A stretch of DNA of 64,000 bases from Streptomyces nitrosporeus (GTDB taxonomy: Bacteria; Actinomycetota; Actinomycetes; Streptomycetales; Streptomycetaceae), in assembly GCF_008704555.1 (NCBI RefSeq), contig NZ_CP023702.1, positions 1,550,001 to 1,614,000 of the forward strand, in the 5' to 3' direction. Made by a program: the position numbers and the translations under genes. The notes under the pieces were generated by a model, which was given only the letters and a program-made list of their open reading frames with translations, did not search any database and was not told the DNA's origin. Shown piece by piece: positions 25,865-35,129 of this stretch. Within the stretch, counting starts at the first letter, position 1. Each line of letters begins with the position of its first letter.

Positions 25865-26683
25865 ATGTCCCGCCTCCCCTCCCCCGCGCCCGCCTCCTCC
25901 TCCGTCCGTGTCCTCGGGCGCCGCCGCGCCGTGGTGGCCGCACTGGCGGCGGCCCTGCTCGCACCGCTGGTGGCCGCGTGCGGCCCGGGGGACGGGCAGC
26001 AGGGTTCCGCCTCGTCCCGGACCGAGCTGACGGTGCTGGCCGCCTCCTCCCTCACCGATGTGTTCGAGACGGCCGGCAAGGCGTACGAGAAGGAACATCC
26101 GGGCACGCGGCTCAGGTTCTCGTTCGCCGGTTCGCAGGAGCTGGCCGCCCAGGTCGGCCAGGGTGCGCCCGCCGACGCGCTCGTCACCGCCGACACCACG
26201 ACCATGGACGGTCTGAAGGACGAGACCGGGCCCTCCACGGTCGTCGCGAGGAACCGCCTGGTGATCGTCACGGGCGAGGGGAACCCGCGGAAGGTCCGGA
26301 CCCTGGAGGATCTCGCCGATCCCGCGCTGAAGGTGGTCCTCGCCGCCCCGGAGGTGCCTGTCGGCCGCTACGGGCGGCAGATCCTGGACGCCGGGGGTGT
26401 CGAGGTGAAGGCCGTCTCCCAGGAGCCCAACGTCCGCGCGGTGCTGAGCAAGGTCGGGCTCGGCGAGGCCGACGCCGGGCTCGTCTACCGTACGGACACC
26501 GCCACGGCGGCCGGCAAGGTCGACGCGGTGGAGATCCCGGATGACCGGAACGCCGTGGCCTCCTATCCGGCCGCCGTGCTGAAGGCGTCGAAGCACGGCG
26601 AGGAGGCGGCGGACTTCGTCTCCTGGCTGTCCACGTCCGAGGCGCAGAAGATCTTCCGCGAGGCGGGATTCCAGCAGCCCTGA
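25865..26683 (+). CDS. modA: Molybdate-binding lipoprotein
   Basis: 272-residue substrate-binding protein of the molybdate ABC transporter. A lipoprotein signal with lipobox LVAAC ends at about residue 39. The molybdate pocket is suggested by VLAASSLTDVF (Ser at about 56-57), SFAGSQELAAQ, and the later PEVPVGRYG and NVRAVLSKVGLGEADAG segments, all typical of ModA. ATG 25865 has GAGGAG ten bases upstream; the longer open frame from 25733 is dispensable. It lies 117 bp before the modBC gene. Confidence 0.93.
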   Translation: MSRLPSPAPASSSVRVLGRRRAVVAALAAALLAPLVAACGPGDGQQGSASSRTELTVLAASSLTDVFETAGKAYEKEHPGTRLRFSFAGSQELAAQVGQGAPADALVTADTTTMDGLKDETGPSTVVARNRLVIVTGEGNPRKVRTLEDLADPALKVVLAAPEVPVGRYGRQILDAGGVEVKAVSQEPNVRAVLSKVGLGEADAGLVYRTDTATAAGKVDAVEIPDDRNAVASYPAAVLKASKHGEEAADFVSWLSTSEAQKIFREAGFQQP

Positions 26684-26758
26684 CAGGCGCCCCGCCCGAA
26701 AGCCGGCCGGGCCCGGCCGGGAACCGCCATGAACCACCGGGCCCCGCCAGGAACCGCA

Positions 26759-26789
26759 AGGCACAGCCAGGCACAGCCAGGTACAGCCA
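26759..26789 (+). repeat. 10-bp tandem repeat before modBC
   Basis: Three copies of GCACAGCCAG (the third GTACAGCCAG) just before the AGGAAG ribosome site of modBC. A simple expansion, possibly tuning expression. Confidence 0.6.
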
Positions 26790-26799
26790 GGAAGAAGCG

Positions 26800-28737
26800 A
26801 TGCCACAGCTCCGAAGCCGCACGCCGGGCAGCCGCCGCAGCCCTCTCGCCCTGGCGGTCCCCGCGGTGCTCGCCGTCGCCTTCCTCGCGCTGCCGCTGGC
26901 AGGTGTCCTCGCCCGCACGTCGTGGGGCGAACTCGGCGCGCATCTGACCAGCCCCGGCACCACACAGGCGCTGCGGCTGTCCCTGCTGGTCTCCGCCTGG
27001 TCGCTGGGCCTCTCGCTCCTGCTGGGCGTACCACTGGCCTGGCTGCTGGCCCGCGTCGACTTCCCGGGCAAGGCTCTGGTCCGGTCGCTGGTGCTGCTGC
27101 CGATGGTCCTGCCGCCGACCGTCGGCGGGGTCGCCCTGCTGCTGGCGTTCGGGCGGCGCGGGCTGCTCGGGCCGTGGCTGGAGGACTCGTTCGGGGTCAC
27201 GCTGCCCTTCCACACCTCCGGGGCCGTCCTGGCCGCCACGTTCGTGGCGATGCCCTTCCTGGTCATCAGCCTCGAAGGGGCGCTGGGCGGGCTCCATCCC
27301 CGGTACGAGGAGACGGCGGCGTCCCTGGGGGCCTCCCCGCTGCGGGTCTTCCTCACCGTCACGCTGCCGATGGTGGCGCCCGGCCTGGCCGCCGGGGCGG
27401 CGCTGACCTGGGCGCGGGCGCTGGGCGAGTTCGGGGCGACGATCACCTTCGCCGGCAACCTCCCGGGCACCACGCAGACCCTGCCGCTCCAGGTGTACCT
27501 GCTCCTCCAGGACTCCCCCGAGGCCGCCACCTCGGTGTCGCTGCTGCTCCTCGCCATCGCCATGGCCGTGCTGGTGGCGCTGCGCGGGCGCTGGACGGGC
27601 ACCCCGCGCGGTTCCTCGGCCGTCCGCCGGCCGCCGGAGGACCCGGCCTCCGTACGGAGCTCTCCGACGCCCGTGCGGTCCGTCGTGCCCCCGGAGCGGG
27701 AGGAGTGGCCCCTGCGGGCCGAGGTGACGGGTTTCGACCGGCTCACGCTCCGGGCGGAGCCCGGTACCACCATCGCCGTCGTCGGGCCCAACGGGGCCGG
27801 CAAGACGACCCTGCTGCGCGCTCTCCTCGGCCTCACCCCGCGCGCCCGTGCCGCGGTGCGTCTGGGCGGTACCGACGTGGGCGGCCTGCCGGTCCACCGG
27901 CGCGGGATCGCCTGGGTGCCGCAGGACGGTGCCCTGTTCCCCCATCTCTCGGCGCTCGCCAACACCGCGTACGGGCTGCGCGCCCGCGGTGTGCCCCGTG
28001 CCGAGGCCCGCGGCAGTGCCCGGGACTGGCTGGAGCGTCTCGGTGTCGGCCATCTCGCCGGCCGCAGGCCCGCCGAGCTGTCCGGCGGCCAGGCCCAGCG
28101 TGTCGCGCTGGCACGTGCCCTGGCCTCGCGCCCCCGTCTGCTGCTCCTGGACGAGCCGCTGGCCGCCCTCGACCAGACGACGCGGGCGCGGGTGCGCCAT
28201 ATGCTCCGTACCCATCTCGACGGTTTCGGCGGGGTCTGCCTGATCGTCACGCACGATCCGGTCGAGGCCCTTTCGCTCGCCGACCGCGTGCTGGTGCTCG
28301 ACGAGGGCCGTACCGTGCAGGACGCCCCTCCGGCCGAGGTGACCCGGCACCCCCGCTCCCCCTGGGTCGCCCGGATGCTCGGCCGCAACGCCTGGGCGGG
28401 CACCGCGACCGCCGACGGGCTCGAACTCCCGGGCGGGGGGCGGCTCGTCGTGGCGGAGCCACTGCCTCCGGGCACGGCGGCGCTGGCCGTCATCGGGCCC
28501 GAGGCCGTGTCCGTGCACCGGCGGCGGCCGGACGGCAGCCCCCGCAACGTCTGGTCCGGCACCGTCGGCGAGATCACCACCAGCGGCAGCCGCCTCCGCG
28601 TCCTGATCACCTCCGAGCGGACCCCCGACCTCGTCGCGGAGATCACTCCGCAGGCCGCCGCCGAACTCGGACTGGCGGAAGGCGTGCCGGTATGGACCGG
28701 GGTCAAGGCCACCGAGGCGGCCCTGGTGCCGTTGTGA
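26800..28737 (+). CDS. modBC: Fused molybdate ABC permease and ATPase
   Basis: 645-residue fusion of ModB and ModC. Residues 1-265 hold about five membrane helices with the EAA-type loop YEETAASLGASPLR; a short linker follows; residues 300-510 are the ATPase with Walker A GPNGAGKTT (about 327), signature LSGGQAQR (about 426) and Walker B LLLLDEPLAA. The end (530-645) is a TOBE-like molybdate-binding region. Fusion replaces the usual two genes. With modA upstream it completes the importer. The ATG at 26800 has GGAAG close by. No stem-loop is assigned downstream. Confidence 0.92.
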   Translation: MPQLRSRTPGSRRSPLALAVPAVLAVAFLALPLAGVLARTSWGELGAHLTSPGTTQALRLSLLVSAWSLGLSLLLGVPLAWLLARVDFPGKALVRSLVLLPMVLPPTVGGVALLLAFGRRGLLGPWLEDSFGVTLPFHTSGAVLAATFVAMPFLVISLEGALGGLHPRYEETAASLGASPLRVFLTVTLPMVAPGLAAGAALTWARALGEFGATITFAGNLPGTTQTLPLQVYLLLQDSPEAATSVSLLLLAIAMAVLVALRGRWTGTPRGSSAVRRPPEDPASVRSSPTPVRSVVPPEREEWPLRAEVTGFDRLTLRAEPGTTIAVVGPNGAGKTTLLRALLGLTPRARAAVRLGGTDVGGLPVHRRGIAWVPQDGALFPHLSALANTAYGLRARGVPRAEARGSARDWLERLGVGHLAGRRPAELSGGQAQRVALARALASRPRLLLLDEPLAALDQTTRARVRHMLRTHLDGFGGVCLIVTHDPVEALSLADRVLVLDEGRTVQDAPPAEVTRHPRSPWVARMLGRNAWAGTATADGLELPGGGRLVVAEPLPPGTAALAVIGPEAVSVHRRRPDGSPRNVWSGTVGEITTSGSRLRVLITSERTPDLVAEITPQAAAELGLAEGVPVWTGVKATEAALVPL

Positions 28738-28779
28738 CCGGGACGGGACACGGCCGCTCACGGGGCCCCGGCGGTCCTG

Positions 28780-28842
28780 CCACGGGACCCGGACGGCCGG
28801 CCACGGGACCCGGACGGCCGGCCACGGGACCCGGACGGCCGG
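28780..28842. repeat. 21-bp tandem repeat, 3 perfect copies
   Basis: Three identical copies of a 21-bp unit (beginning CCACGGGACCCGGACGG) in the gap after modBC, followed by a decayed fourth copy. They sit between convergent genes, with no array-like spacers. Possible multi-hairpin terminator. Confidence 0.8.
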
Positions 28843-28909
28843 CCGCGGGTCCCGGGCGGCCCGGCCGCGGAATCCGCGGCGGTCCGTTCGCGGAACCCTG
28901 GCGGCCCGG

Positions 28910-29362
28910 TCAGTCCATCAGTCCGGCCGCGACCGTCGCGCCCAGTTCCCAGCACGCCTGGACGTCGGCCTTGGCCGGTTCGCCCGTGACCTTCACGGCC
29001 TCCGCGGCCCGGCGCCAGCCGAGGCCGGTCGTGACGGACTCCAGGGCGCGCACCGCGCCGGTGACGTCGTTGCCGCCGTGCACCCAGTACCCGAAGGGCC
29101 GTCCCCGGGTCGCGTCCAGGCAGGGGTAGTAGACCTGGTCGAAGAAGTGCTTGAGCGCCCCGGACATGTAGCCGAGGTTCGCGGGCGTGCCCAGCAGGTA
29201 GCCGTCGGCCTCCAGGACGTCCGAGGCCGTCGCCGCGAGCGCGGCCCGGCGTACGGTCCGGACGCCTTCGATCCCGTCCGTGGTGGCGCCGGACACCACC
29301 GCTTCCAGGAGCGTCTGGCAGTTGGGCGAGGGGGTGTGGTGGACGATCAGCAAGGTGGGCAC
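28910..29362 (-). CDS. Flavodoxin-like NAD(P)H reductase
   Basis: 150-residue FMN-binding flavodoxin-like fold protein. It begins LLIVHHTPSPNCQTLLEAV, with the phosphate-binding loop after the first strand, and has LGTPANLGYMSGALKHFFDQ, the usual second FMN loop. Such proteins reduce quinones or carry electrons. The ATG at 29362 is the only plausible start. It is 114 bp downstream of the esterase gene. Substrate unknown. Confidence 0.85.
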   Translation of the reverse strand: MPTLLIVHHTPSPNCQTLLEAVVSGATTDGIEGVRTVRRAALAATASDVLEADGYLLGTPANLGYMSGALKHFFDQVYYPCLDATRGRPFGYWVHGGNDVTGAVRALESVTTGLGWRRAAEAVKVTGEPAKADVQACWELGATVAAGLMD

Positions 29363-29476
29363 GGAAGCGAACCCTGCCGCCCCGGCGCCCGCACCGCAAG
29401 CCGGACACGGCGGACCCCTGCCCGTACCGGCCGTGCGGCCGCACCGCGCGGGGCCGCCGGTGCTCGCCGCCGGTGC

Positions 29477-30742
29477 TCAGGGGCGGCCCGGCGCGCCCAC
29501 CTCGTGGCATTCCAGCGGGGCCGGGGCCGGTCCGGGGGTCCCGGTGCGGGCGAAGGCGGTCCAGACGGCGCGGACCGCCCGGCCCAGCGTGTCCACCTCG
29601 TCCCAGGAGGCGCTGCCCAGCATGGGCGACCGCCGCCAGGCGTCGCGGGTGCCGAGCAGCAGCGGGAGCTCGACGCAGTGGGTCGCGCCGTAGGGCGAGC
29701 CGGCGGGGCGCCAGTCCAGGCGGTAGGCGTGGACCCTGGCACCCGCCCGTACGAGCCGTTTCCCGAGGGCGGTGAGCGGTTCGGCGAACACCGTGCGGGT
29801 CAGCTCCTTCGACCGGTCCGGCCCCCCGTGTCCGCCGGGGAAGGCCGTCATCTCGTCGGCGTTCCAGCCGTACATGATGTCGAGGCCCTGGACGTGCGCG
29901 TCCTCCTCCCCCGGGGGGTACGCGCCGTCGACCGGTCCGAACGGTGGTTCCAGCACGCTGCCGGAGCGTTCCCGGTTCACCGCGGCGGTGTCCCGCTGTG
30001 CGGCGAGGAGGTCGGCGGGGGCGGCCGTACGGGGGTCCGCCCGGCCCGACGGGCCGGCGTGCGCGGCGAGGCGGTCGGCGAAGACCCGGCCGAGGGCGGC
30101 GGCCTCGGCGCGGGGCCGGGACGCGATCTCCAGGGGCGCGCTCTGCAGGACGAGCCGCCGGAACAGGCCCGCGGCCTCCGGCATCCGGGACAGGGTCAGG
30201 GCCGAGAGGGCTCCGGCGGACTGCCCGAAGACGGTGACGAGGCCGGGGTCGCCGCCGTACGAGGCGATGTTGTCCCGTACCCAGCGGAGGGCTTCGAGCT
30301 GGTCGTACAGCCCCGGGTTGTCCTCGCCGACGCCGTCGAGGCAGAGGTAGCCGAGGGCGCCGAGGCGGTAGTTGACGGAGACGACCACCACGTCGCCCTC
30401 GGTGGCGAGTGCCGTGCCGTCGTACCAGTCCATCAGGCCGGCGCCACTGCTGAATCCGCCGCCGTGGAGCCAGACCAGCACGGGCCGCCGCCCGTCGTCG
30501 CGGGCCGGGGTGGTGACGGACAGGTGGAGGCAGTCCTCGCCCTGGGGGCGGTGGTCGAGGGGCGGGCCCATCACCGCGTCCAGCCGGGAGGGCGGCTGCG
30601 GGCAGATGTGGCCGGCGGGCGGGCGGGCGCCGCCGCCGGCCACCGGCCTCGGCCGGGCGAAGCGTTCGGCGACGGCGTAGCGGAGGGGGCCGCTGCGGAA
30701 GGGACCGCCGTGCAGGGGTGCGGCGGGGGTGCCGGGGGTCAT
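29477..30742 (-). CDS. Carboxylesterase (type B)
   Basis: 421-residue alpha/beta hydrolase of the para-nitrobenzyl/type B carboxylesterase group. Oxyanion HGGGF (about 95), nucleophile GQSAGAL (about 162-168), and the later Glu and His (THCVELP, near 355) give the catalytic triad. Typical length is 480-520, so it is slightly short. The start at 30742 overlaps the stop of the transporter gene (ATGA), so they are co-transcribed; together they may import and hydrolyse an ester. No signal peptide. Confidence 0.88.
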   Translation of the reverse strand: MTPGTPAAPLHGGPFRSGPLRYAVAERFARPRPVAGGGARPPAGHICPQPPSRLDAVMGPPLDHRPQGEDCLHLSVTTPARDDGRRPVLVWLHGGGFSSGAGLMDWYDGTALATEGDVVVVSVNYRLGALGYLCLDGVGEDNPGLYDQLEALRWVRDNIASYGGDPGLVTVFGQSAGALSALTLSRMPEAAGLFRRLVLQSAPLEIASRPRAEAAALGRVFADRLAAHAGPSGRADPRTAAPADLLAAQRDTAAVNRERSGSVLEPPFGPVDGAYPPGEEDAHVQGLDIMYGWNADEMTAFPGGHGGPDRSKELTRTVFAEPLTALGKRLVRAGARVHAYRLDWRPAGSPYGATHCVELPLLLGTRDAWRRSPMLGSASWDEVDTLGRAVRAVWTAFARTGTPGPAPAPLECHEVGAPGRP

Positions 30743-32085
30743 GTGCGGTCTCCCGCGAGTGAGGGGGCCGGTACGGGTTCCGGTACGGGCGCCCGCTCGG
30801 GGACCAGGCGGAACAGGGCGACGGCACCGGCCAGGCTGACGGTACAGATCCCGGCGAGGTACCAGGTCACCCCCGTCGACGAGCCGCCCGCGTCGAGCAG
30901 GGCGGTGGAGATCATGGGGGCGAGGCCGCCGCCGAGGATGGCGCCGCTCTGCAGGATCACCGAGGTGCCGGAGTAGCTGACGTTGACGGGGAAGGTGTCG
31001 ACGATGATGCTGCCCTGCACGCTGTGGGTGACGGGGATGATCAGGCCCATCCCGAGGAGGGCGACGACCGCGAGCACGGAATCGCCGGTGTCGAGCATCG
31101 GGAAGAAGGCGACGCACCAGGCGAGGACGGCGACGGAGCCCCAGACGAACATCGTCCGTCGTCCGTACCGGTCGGCGATGGTCGTCCACACCGGGATGGT
31201 GAGGAACCAGAGGGCCGCCGCGACGGTGACGCACACGATGAGGAACTGCTTGTCGTAGCCGAGGTGCTGGGTGCCGTAGGAGAGGGTGAAGACCATGAAG
31301 ACGTAGGCGACGGCCGAGTTCGCGACCACGGCCAGCAGGGTCAGGGACAGCCGGGGGAAACCGACGCGCAGGGATTCCCGCAGCGGGAACTTCACGACGT
31401 CCTCGGTGGCCAGCACCTTGCTGAAGGAGGGGGACTCGGTGACGCGGAGCCGGATGACCAGGCCGACGGCGACCAGGACGAAGCTCAGCAGGAAGGGGAT
31501 GCGCCAGCCCCAGGAGGTGAACGCGCCGTCGCCCATGAGGGCGTTGGTGGCCAGGAAGACGACGTTGGCCATGACGAGGCCGCCGGGTGTCCCCATCTGC
31601 GGGAAGCCCGCGTACAGGTTCTTCTTCCCCGGGGGCGCGTGTTCCATCGACATCAGGGTGGCTCCGGCACCTTCACCGCCGAGCCCGATGCCCTGGACGA
31701 CGCGCAGGGCGACCAGGAGGACGGGCGCCCAGAAGCCGATGGTGTCGTAGGTGGGGATGGCCCCGATGAGGGTGGACCCGATGCCCATGAGGAGGAGCGA
31801 GACGACCAGGGTCGCCTTGCGGCCGATGCGGTCGCCGTAGTGCCCGAAGACCAGGCCGCCGAGGGGGCGGGCTATGAACCCGACGGCGAAGGTGCTGAAC
31901 GCGGCGAGGGTGCCCGCGGTGGGGCTGAGCGAGGGGAAGAACTGCTCGTTGAAGATGAGGGCCGCGGCGGTGCCGTAGAGGAAGAAGTCGTACCACTCCA
32001 GGGTGGTGCCGGCCAGGGTGGCGAGTGCGGTTCTGCCCGCGGCCCGGGCGCCGCCCGGGCTCGCTGTGTGAGGTGCGTTGTTCAC
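30739..32085 (-). CDS. MFS metabolite:H+ symporter
   Basis: 448-residue major facilitator of the metabolite:proton symporter family (ShiA/KgtP-like), with about twelve helices. Marks are GTTLEWYDFFLYGTAAALIF at the start and the loop motif GRKATL (about residue 95). Related proteins carry carboxylic or aromatic acids. It diverges from the 3-hydroxyanthranilate operon, so import of an aromatic acid is a fair inference. GTG 32085 (VNNAPHT) is preferred; ATG 32160 would add a charged tail. Coupled to the esterase gene. Confidence 0.87.
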   Translation of the reverse strand: MNNAPHTASPGGARAAGRTALATLAGTTLEWYDFFLYGTAAALIFNEQFFPSLSPTAGTLAAFSTFAVGFIARPLGGLVFGHYGDRIGRKATLVVSLLLMGIGSTLIGAIPTYDTIGFWAPVLLVALRVVQGIGLGGEGAGATLMSMEHAPPGKKNLYAGFPQMGTPGGLVMANVVFLATNALMGDGAFTSWGWRIPFLLSFVLVAVGLVIRLRVTESPSFSKVLATEDVVKFPLRESLRVGFPRLSLTLLAVVANSAVAYVFMVFTLSYGTQHLGYDKQFLIVCVTVAAALWFLTIPVWTTIADRYGRRTMFVWGSVAVLAWCVAFFPMLDTGDSVLAVVALLGMGLIIPVTHSVQGSIIVDTFPVNVSYSGTSVILQSGAILGGGLAPMISTALLDAGGSSTGVTWYLAGICTVSLAGAVALFRLVPERAPVPEPVPAPSLAGDRT

Positions 32086-32156
32086 GGGGTGACCTGTCCC
32101 TCGGATCGGGCTTCGTGGGTGATTACGGTGGATCCTCACGCCGTGAGACATGACAC

Positions 32157-32259
32157 ACAAATGCCGAATCGGTCCTTCGCCATACCGAGAAGCACATAGC
32201 GGAGTGGTTCATCGGGCCATACCGGGATGCGCATACCTCACCACTGGATACGCATTTGT
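32157..32259. promoter_or_regulatory. Divergent promoter region, MFS and aromatic operon
   Basis: The 206-bp gap between the MFS start and the ALDH start contains an 8-bp inverted pair ACAAATGC (32157-32164) and GCATTTGT (32252-32259), about 90 bp apart, and repeated ATGCGCAT-like words. It probably holds both promoters and may bind the LysR regulator encoded at 37652; this is weak. Confidence 0.3.
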
Positions 32260-32291
32260 CGCGCATGGGCCGACGGAGCAGAGTGAGCCCC

Positions 32292-33767
32292 ATGACGGCA
32301 GCAACTGGGCGGTGGATCCGCAACTTCGTGGACGGACGGTTCGTCGAACCCGACGAGGACCGCAGCTTCGACAACATCGACCCGGCCACCGGACAGGTGA
32401 CGGCCCGGGTGCACGAGGCCGACAGGGCGCTGGTGGACCGCGCCGTGACGGCGGCCCGCAGGGCCCTGCACGACGGCTGGGCCACCGCGCCCGTGCGGGA
32501 ACGGACGGCACTGCTGCGGCGCGCGGCGGACCTCATCGAGGAGCGCTTCGAGGAGTTCGTCGCCGCGGAGGTCGCCGACACCGGCAAGCCGGTCACGCAG
32601 GCGCGCGAACTGGACGTCCCGAGGGCCGTGGCGAACTTCCGCACCTTCGCCGACGTGGTCGCGGCCGCGGGCCAGGAGTCCTTCGTCACCGACCTCGCCG
32701 ACGGCCGGCGGGCGCTGAACTACGCGGTGCGCAAGCCGCTCGGTGTCGTCGCGGTCATCGTCCCCTGGAACCTGCCGCTCCTGCTGCTGACCTGGAAGGT
32801 CGCCCCCGCCCTGGCCTGCGGGAACGCCCTGGTGGTCAAGCCGAGCGAGGAGACCCCCGCCACCGCCGCCCTGCTCGCCGAGGTACTCGCCGACGCCGGA
32901 CTGCCCGCCGGTGTGTACAACGTCCTGCACGGCTTCGGCGGGGACTCGGCCGGCGCGTACGTGACCGAGCACCCGGGGATCGACGGTGTCACCTTCACCG
33001 GTTCCTCGGCGACCGGTTCGCATGTGATGAGGACGGTGGCCCCCCGGGTCCGCCCGGTCTCCTTCGAACTCGGCGGGAAGAACGCGGCGATCGTCTTCGA
33101 CGACGTGGACCTCGACGAGGCGCTCGGCGGCCTGGCCCGGTCGGTCTTCACCAACACCGGTCAGGTGTGCCTGTGCACCGAGCGGGTCTACGTACAGCGT
33201 TCCGTGTTCGCCGACATCGCGGACGGGCTGGCCGAACGCGCCCGGGGCCTGCGGCTGGGACGGCCGACGGACGAGGGCACCACCACCGGGCCGCTGATCT
33301 CGCGCAAGCACCGGGAGAAGGTGCTGGGCTACTTCGACCTGGCCGAGCGGGCCGGGGCGAAGGTGCTGACGGGCGGCGGTGTCCCGCTGCTCGGGGACAC
33401 GCTCGACGGCGGGTCGTGGATCGAACCGACCCTGTGGACCGGGCTGACCCAGGCGGACCGCCCGGTGCGGGAGGAGATCTTCGGCCCGGTCGCCGCGCTG
33501 ATCCCCTTCGACACCGAGGAGGAGGCCGTCGCCCTCGCCAACGACACCGAGTACGGCCTGGCCGCTTCGGTGTGGACCGACGACCTGCGGCGCGGCCACC
33601 GGGTGGCACAGGCCATGAACGTCGGCATGTCCTGGGTGAACACCTGGTTCCTGCGCGATCTGCGCTCGCCGTTCGGAGGCGCCGGCCTCTCCGGCATCGG
33701 CCGTGAGGGCGGAGAGTCCTCGCTGCACTTCTACACCGAACCGACGAACGTGTGCGTGCAGTTGTGA
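32292..33767 (+). CDS. Aldehyde dehydrogenase, 2-aminomuconic semialdehyde type
   Basis: 491-residue NAD-dependent aldehyde dehydrogenase. Catalytic Glu sits in FELGGKN (about residue 260) and catalytic Cys in NTGQVCLC (about 290). IVPWNLPLLLLTWKVAPALA and GSSATG are typical of the 2-hydroxymuconic/2-aminomuconic semialdehyde branch. In this operon it should oxidise 2-aminomuconic 6-semialdehyde to 2-aminomuconate. ATG 32292 is chosen for the family-typical length; an upstream TTG-type start is less likely. First gene of the five-gene cluster. Confidence 0.9.
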   Translation: MTAATGRWIRNFVDGRFVEPDEDRSFDNIDPATGQVTARVHEADRALVDRAVTAARRALHDGWATAPVRERTALLRRAADLIEERFEEFVAAEVADTGKPVTQARELDVPRAVANFRTFADVVAAAGQESFVTDLADGRRALNYAVRKPLGVVAVIVPWNLPLLLLTWKVAPALACGNALVVKPSEETPATAALLAEVLADAGLPAGVYNVLHGFGGDSAGAYVTEHPGIDGVTFTGSSATGSHVMRTVAPRVRPVSFELGGKNAAIVFDDVDLDEALGGLARSVFTNTGQVCLCTERVYVQRSVFADIADGLAERARGLRLGRPTDEGTTTGPLISRKHREKVLGYFDLAERAGAKVLTGGGVPLLGDTLDGGSWIEPTLWTGLTQADRPVREEIFGPVAALIPFDTEEEAVALANDTEYGLAASVWTDDLRRGHRVAQAMNVGMSWVNTWFLRDLRSPFGGAGLSGIGREGGESSLHFYTEPTNVCVQL

Positions 33768-33846
33768 GACGCACCCCCGCGGCGCACGCGCACCGGCGCG
33801 GCGGGACCGTGAACGGACAGGACCACCCGAGGAGAGGGAGCGGCAC

Positions 33847-34611
33847 GTGATCTCGGCCGAACTGACCGCCGAACTGGCACAGACACTCGACACCGCGCAG
33901 AGCGCGCGGAAGGACGTACCGAGCCTCGCCGACACGCACGAGCTCGGCATCGACGACGCGTACGCCGTCCAGGAGGCTCTGCTGCGGCTCCGGCTGGACC
34001 GCGGCGAGAGCGTCGTGGGAGTCAAGCTGGGCTTCACCAGCAAGGCCAAGATGGCGCAGATGGGCGTGTCCGACGTGATCGTGGGACGGCTCACCGACGC
34101 CATGCGGATCGAGGACGGCGGCGAGGTGGACCTCGCACGCTTCATCCACCCGAAGGTGGAACCCGAGGTCGCCTACCGGATCAGCCGCGACGTGGACCTC
34201 GACGACCCGTCGGCGGACATCGTGTCCTCGGTGGACGCGGTGGCTCCGGCTCTGGAGATCATCGACTCGCGGTACCGCGACTTCCGCTTCACTTACACCG
34301 ATGTCGTCGCCGACAACACCTCGGCCGCCGGGTACGCGATCGGCCCCTGGCTGCCGCTGCGCGACGCCGCCGGTCTGGACGTACGGCTGTACACCGGCGG
34401 GCGGGAGGTGACCGGTTCCACCGCGGCGATCCTGGGGGACCCGGTGCAGGCCCTGCACGCGCTGCTGGACATGTGCCGACGGCGCCGCATCCCGCTGAGG
34501 GCCGGCCATGTGGTCCTCGCGGGCGCGGCCACCGCCGCCGAGCCGCTGGGGCCCGGCCCCACCGGGTGCGAGGTCGCCGGGCTCGGCTCCGTCACGGTCA
34601 GGGGGCTGTGA
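33847..34611 (+). CDS. 2-oxo-3-hexenedioate (4-oxalocrotonate) decarboxylase
   Basis: 254-residue enzyme of the hydratase/decarboxylase family, which in the meta-cleavage pathway decarboxylates 4-oxalocrotonate to 2-oxopent-4-enoate using Mg2+. [14 protein letters not shown] (metal-binding Glu residues, about 101-114) and the [16 protein letters not shown] stretch are characteristic of this branch. GTG 33847 follows AGGAGAGGGAG. Its stop overlaps the next start (TGATG). Neither the hydratase nor the aldolase of the lower pathway is in the window. Confidence 0.88.
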   Translation: MISAELTAELAQTLDTAQSARKDVPSLADTHELGIDDAYAVQEALLRLRLDRGESVVGVKLGFTSKAKMAQMGVSDVIVGRLTDAMRIEDGGEVDLARFIHPKVEPEVAYRISRDVDLDDPSADIVSSVDAVAPALEIIDSRYRDFRFTYTDVVADNTSAAGYAIGPWLPLRDAAGLDVRLYTGGREVTGSTAAILGDPVQALHALLDMCRRRRIPLRAGHVVLAGAATAAEPLGPGPTGCEVAGLGSVTVRGL

Positions 34612-35129
34612 TGGGCGGCTCCCGTGTGACCGGCTCCCGTGTGATCGAGGGGAAGGCCACTCCGCGCGGGCGGTTCCCGCACGTCAAGGTCGTCGGTGAC
34701 CTGGTCTTCGTCTCCGGGACGAGTTCACGGCGCCCGGACAACACCTTCGCCGGCGTCGAGGCGGACGCGCTCGGCACCACCCGGCTGGACATCGCGGCCC
34801 AGACCCGGGCCGTGATCGAGAACATCCGGGACATCCTCGCCGAGGTCGGCGCGGGGCTGGAGGACGTCGCCCAGATCACCACCTACCTGGTCTCCATGAA
34901 CGACTTCGGCGGATACAACGAGGTCTACGGCGAGTTCTTCGACGAGAGCGGCCCGACCCGGACGACGGTCGCGGTGCACCAGCTCCCCCATCCCCACCTG
35001 CTCATCGAGATACAGGCCATCGCCCACCTGCCGCACACCGGTCCGCCGCCCGCCGGTCCGCCGCACACCGGCACCGGCGCCCCCGCCCCCCTCTCCCCCA
35101 GTACATCCGTCACGGAGGTGTCCTCATGA
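34611..35129 (+). CDS. RidA-family 2-aminomuconate deaminase
   Basis: 172-residue YjgF/RidA protein. [35 protein letters not shown] and QITTYLV are typical. Within this operon it is expected to deaminate 2-aminomuconate to 4-oxalocrotonate, as AmnD/NbaF proteins do. The 35-residue Pro/Ser-rich tail after [17 protein letters not shown] is unusual and low complexity. AGGGGG precedes the start; it overlaps both neighbours by one and four bases. Confidence 0.87.
   Translation: MGGSRVTGSRVIEGKATPRGRFPHVKVVGDLVFVSGTSSRRPDNTFAGVEADALGTTRLDIAAQTRAVIENIRDILAEVGAGLEDVAQITTYLVSMNDFGGYNEVYGEFFDESGPTRTTVAVHQLPHPHLLIEIQAIAHLPHTGPPPAGPPHTGTGAPAPLSPSTSVTEVSS

Noticed and set aside
28780..28842. 21-bp repeats as a CRISPR array or attachment site
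   Set aside because: No spacers, no cas genes, no integrase or tRNA nearby; it is a simple tandem expansion.
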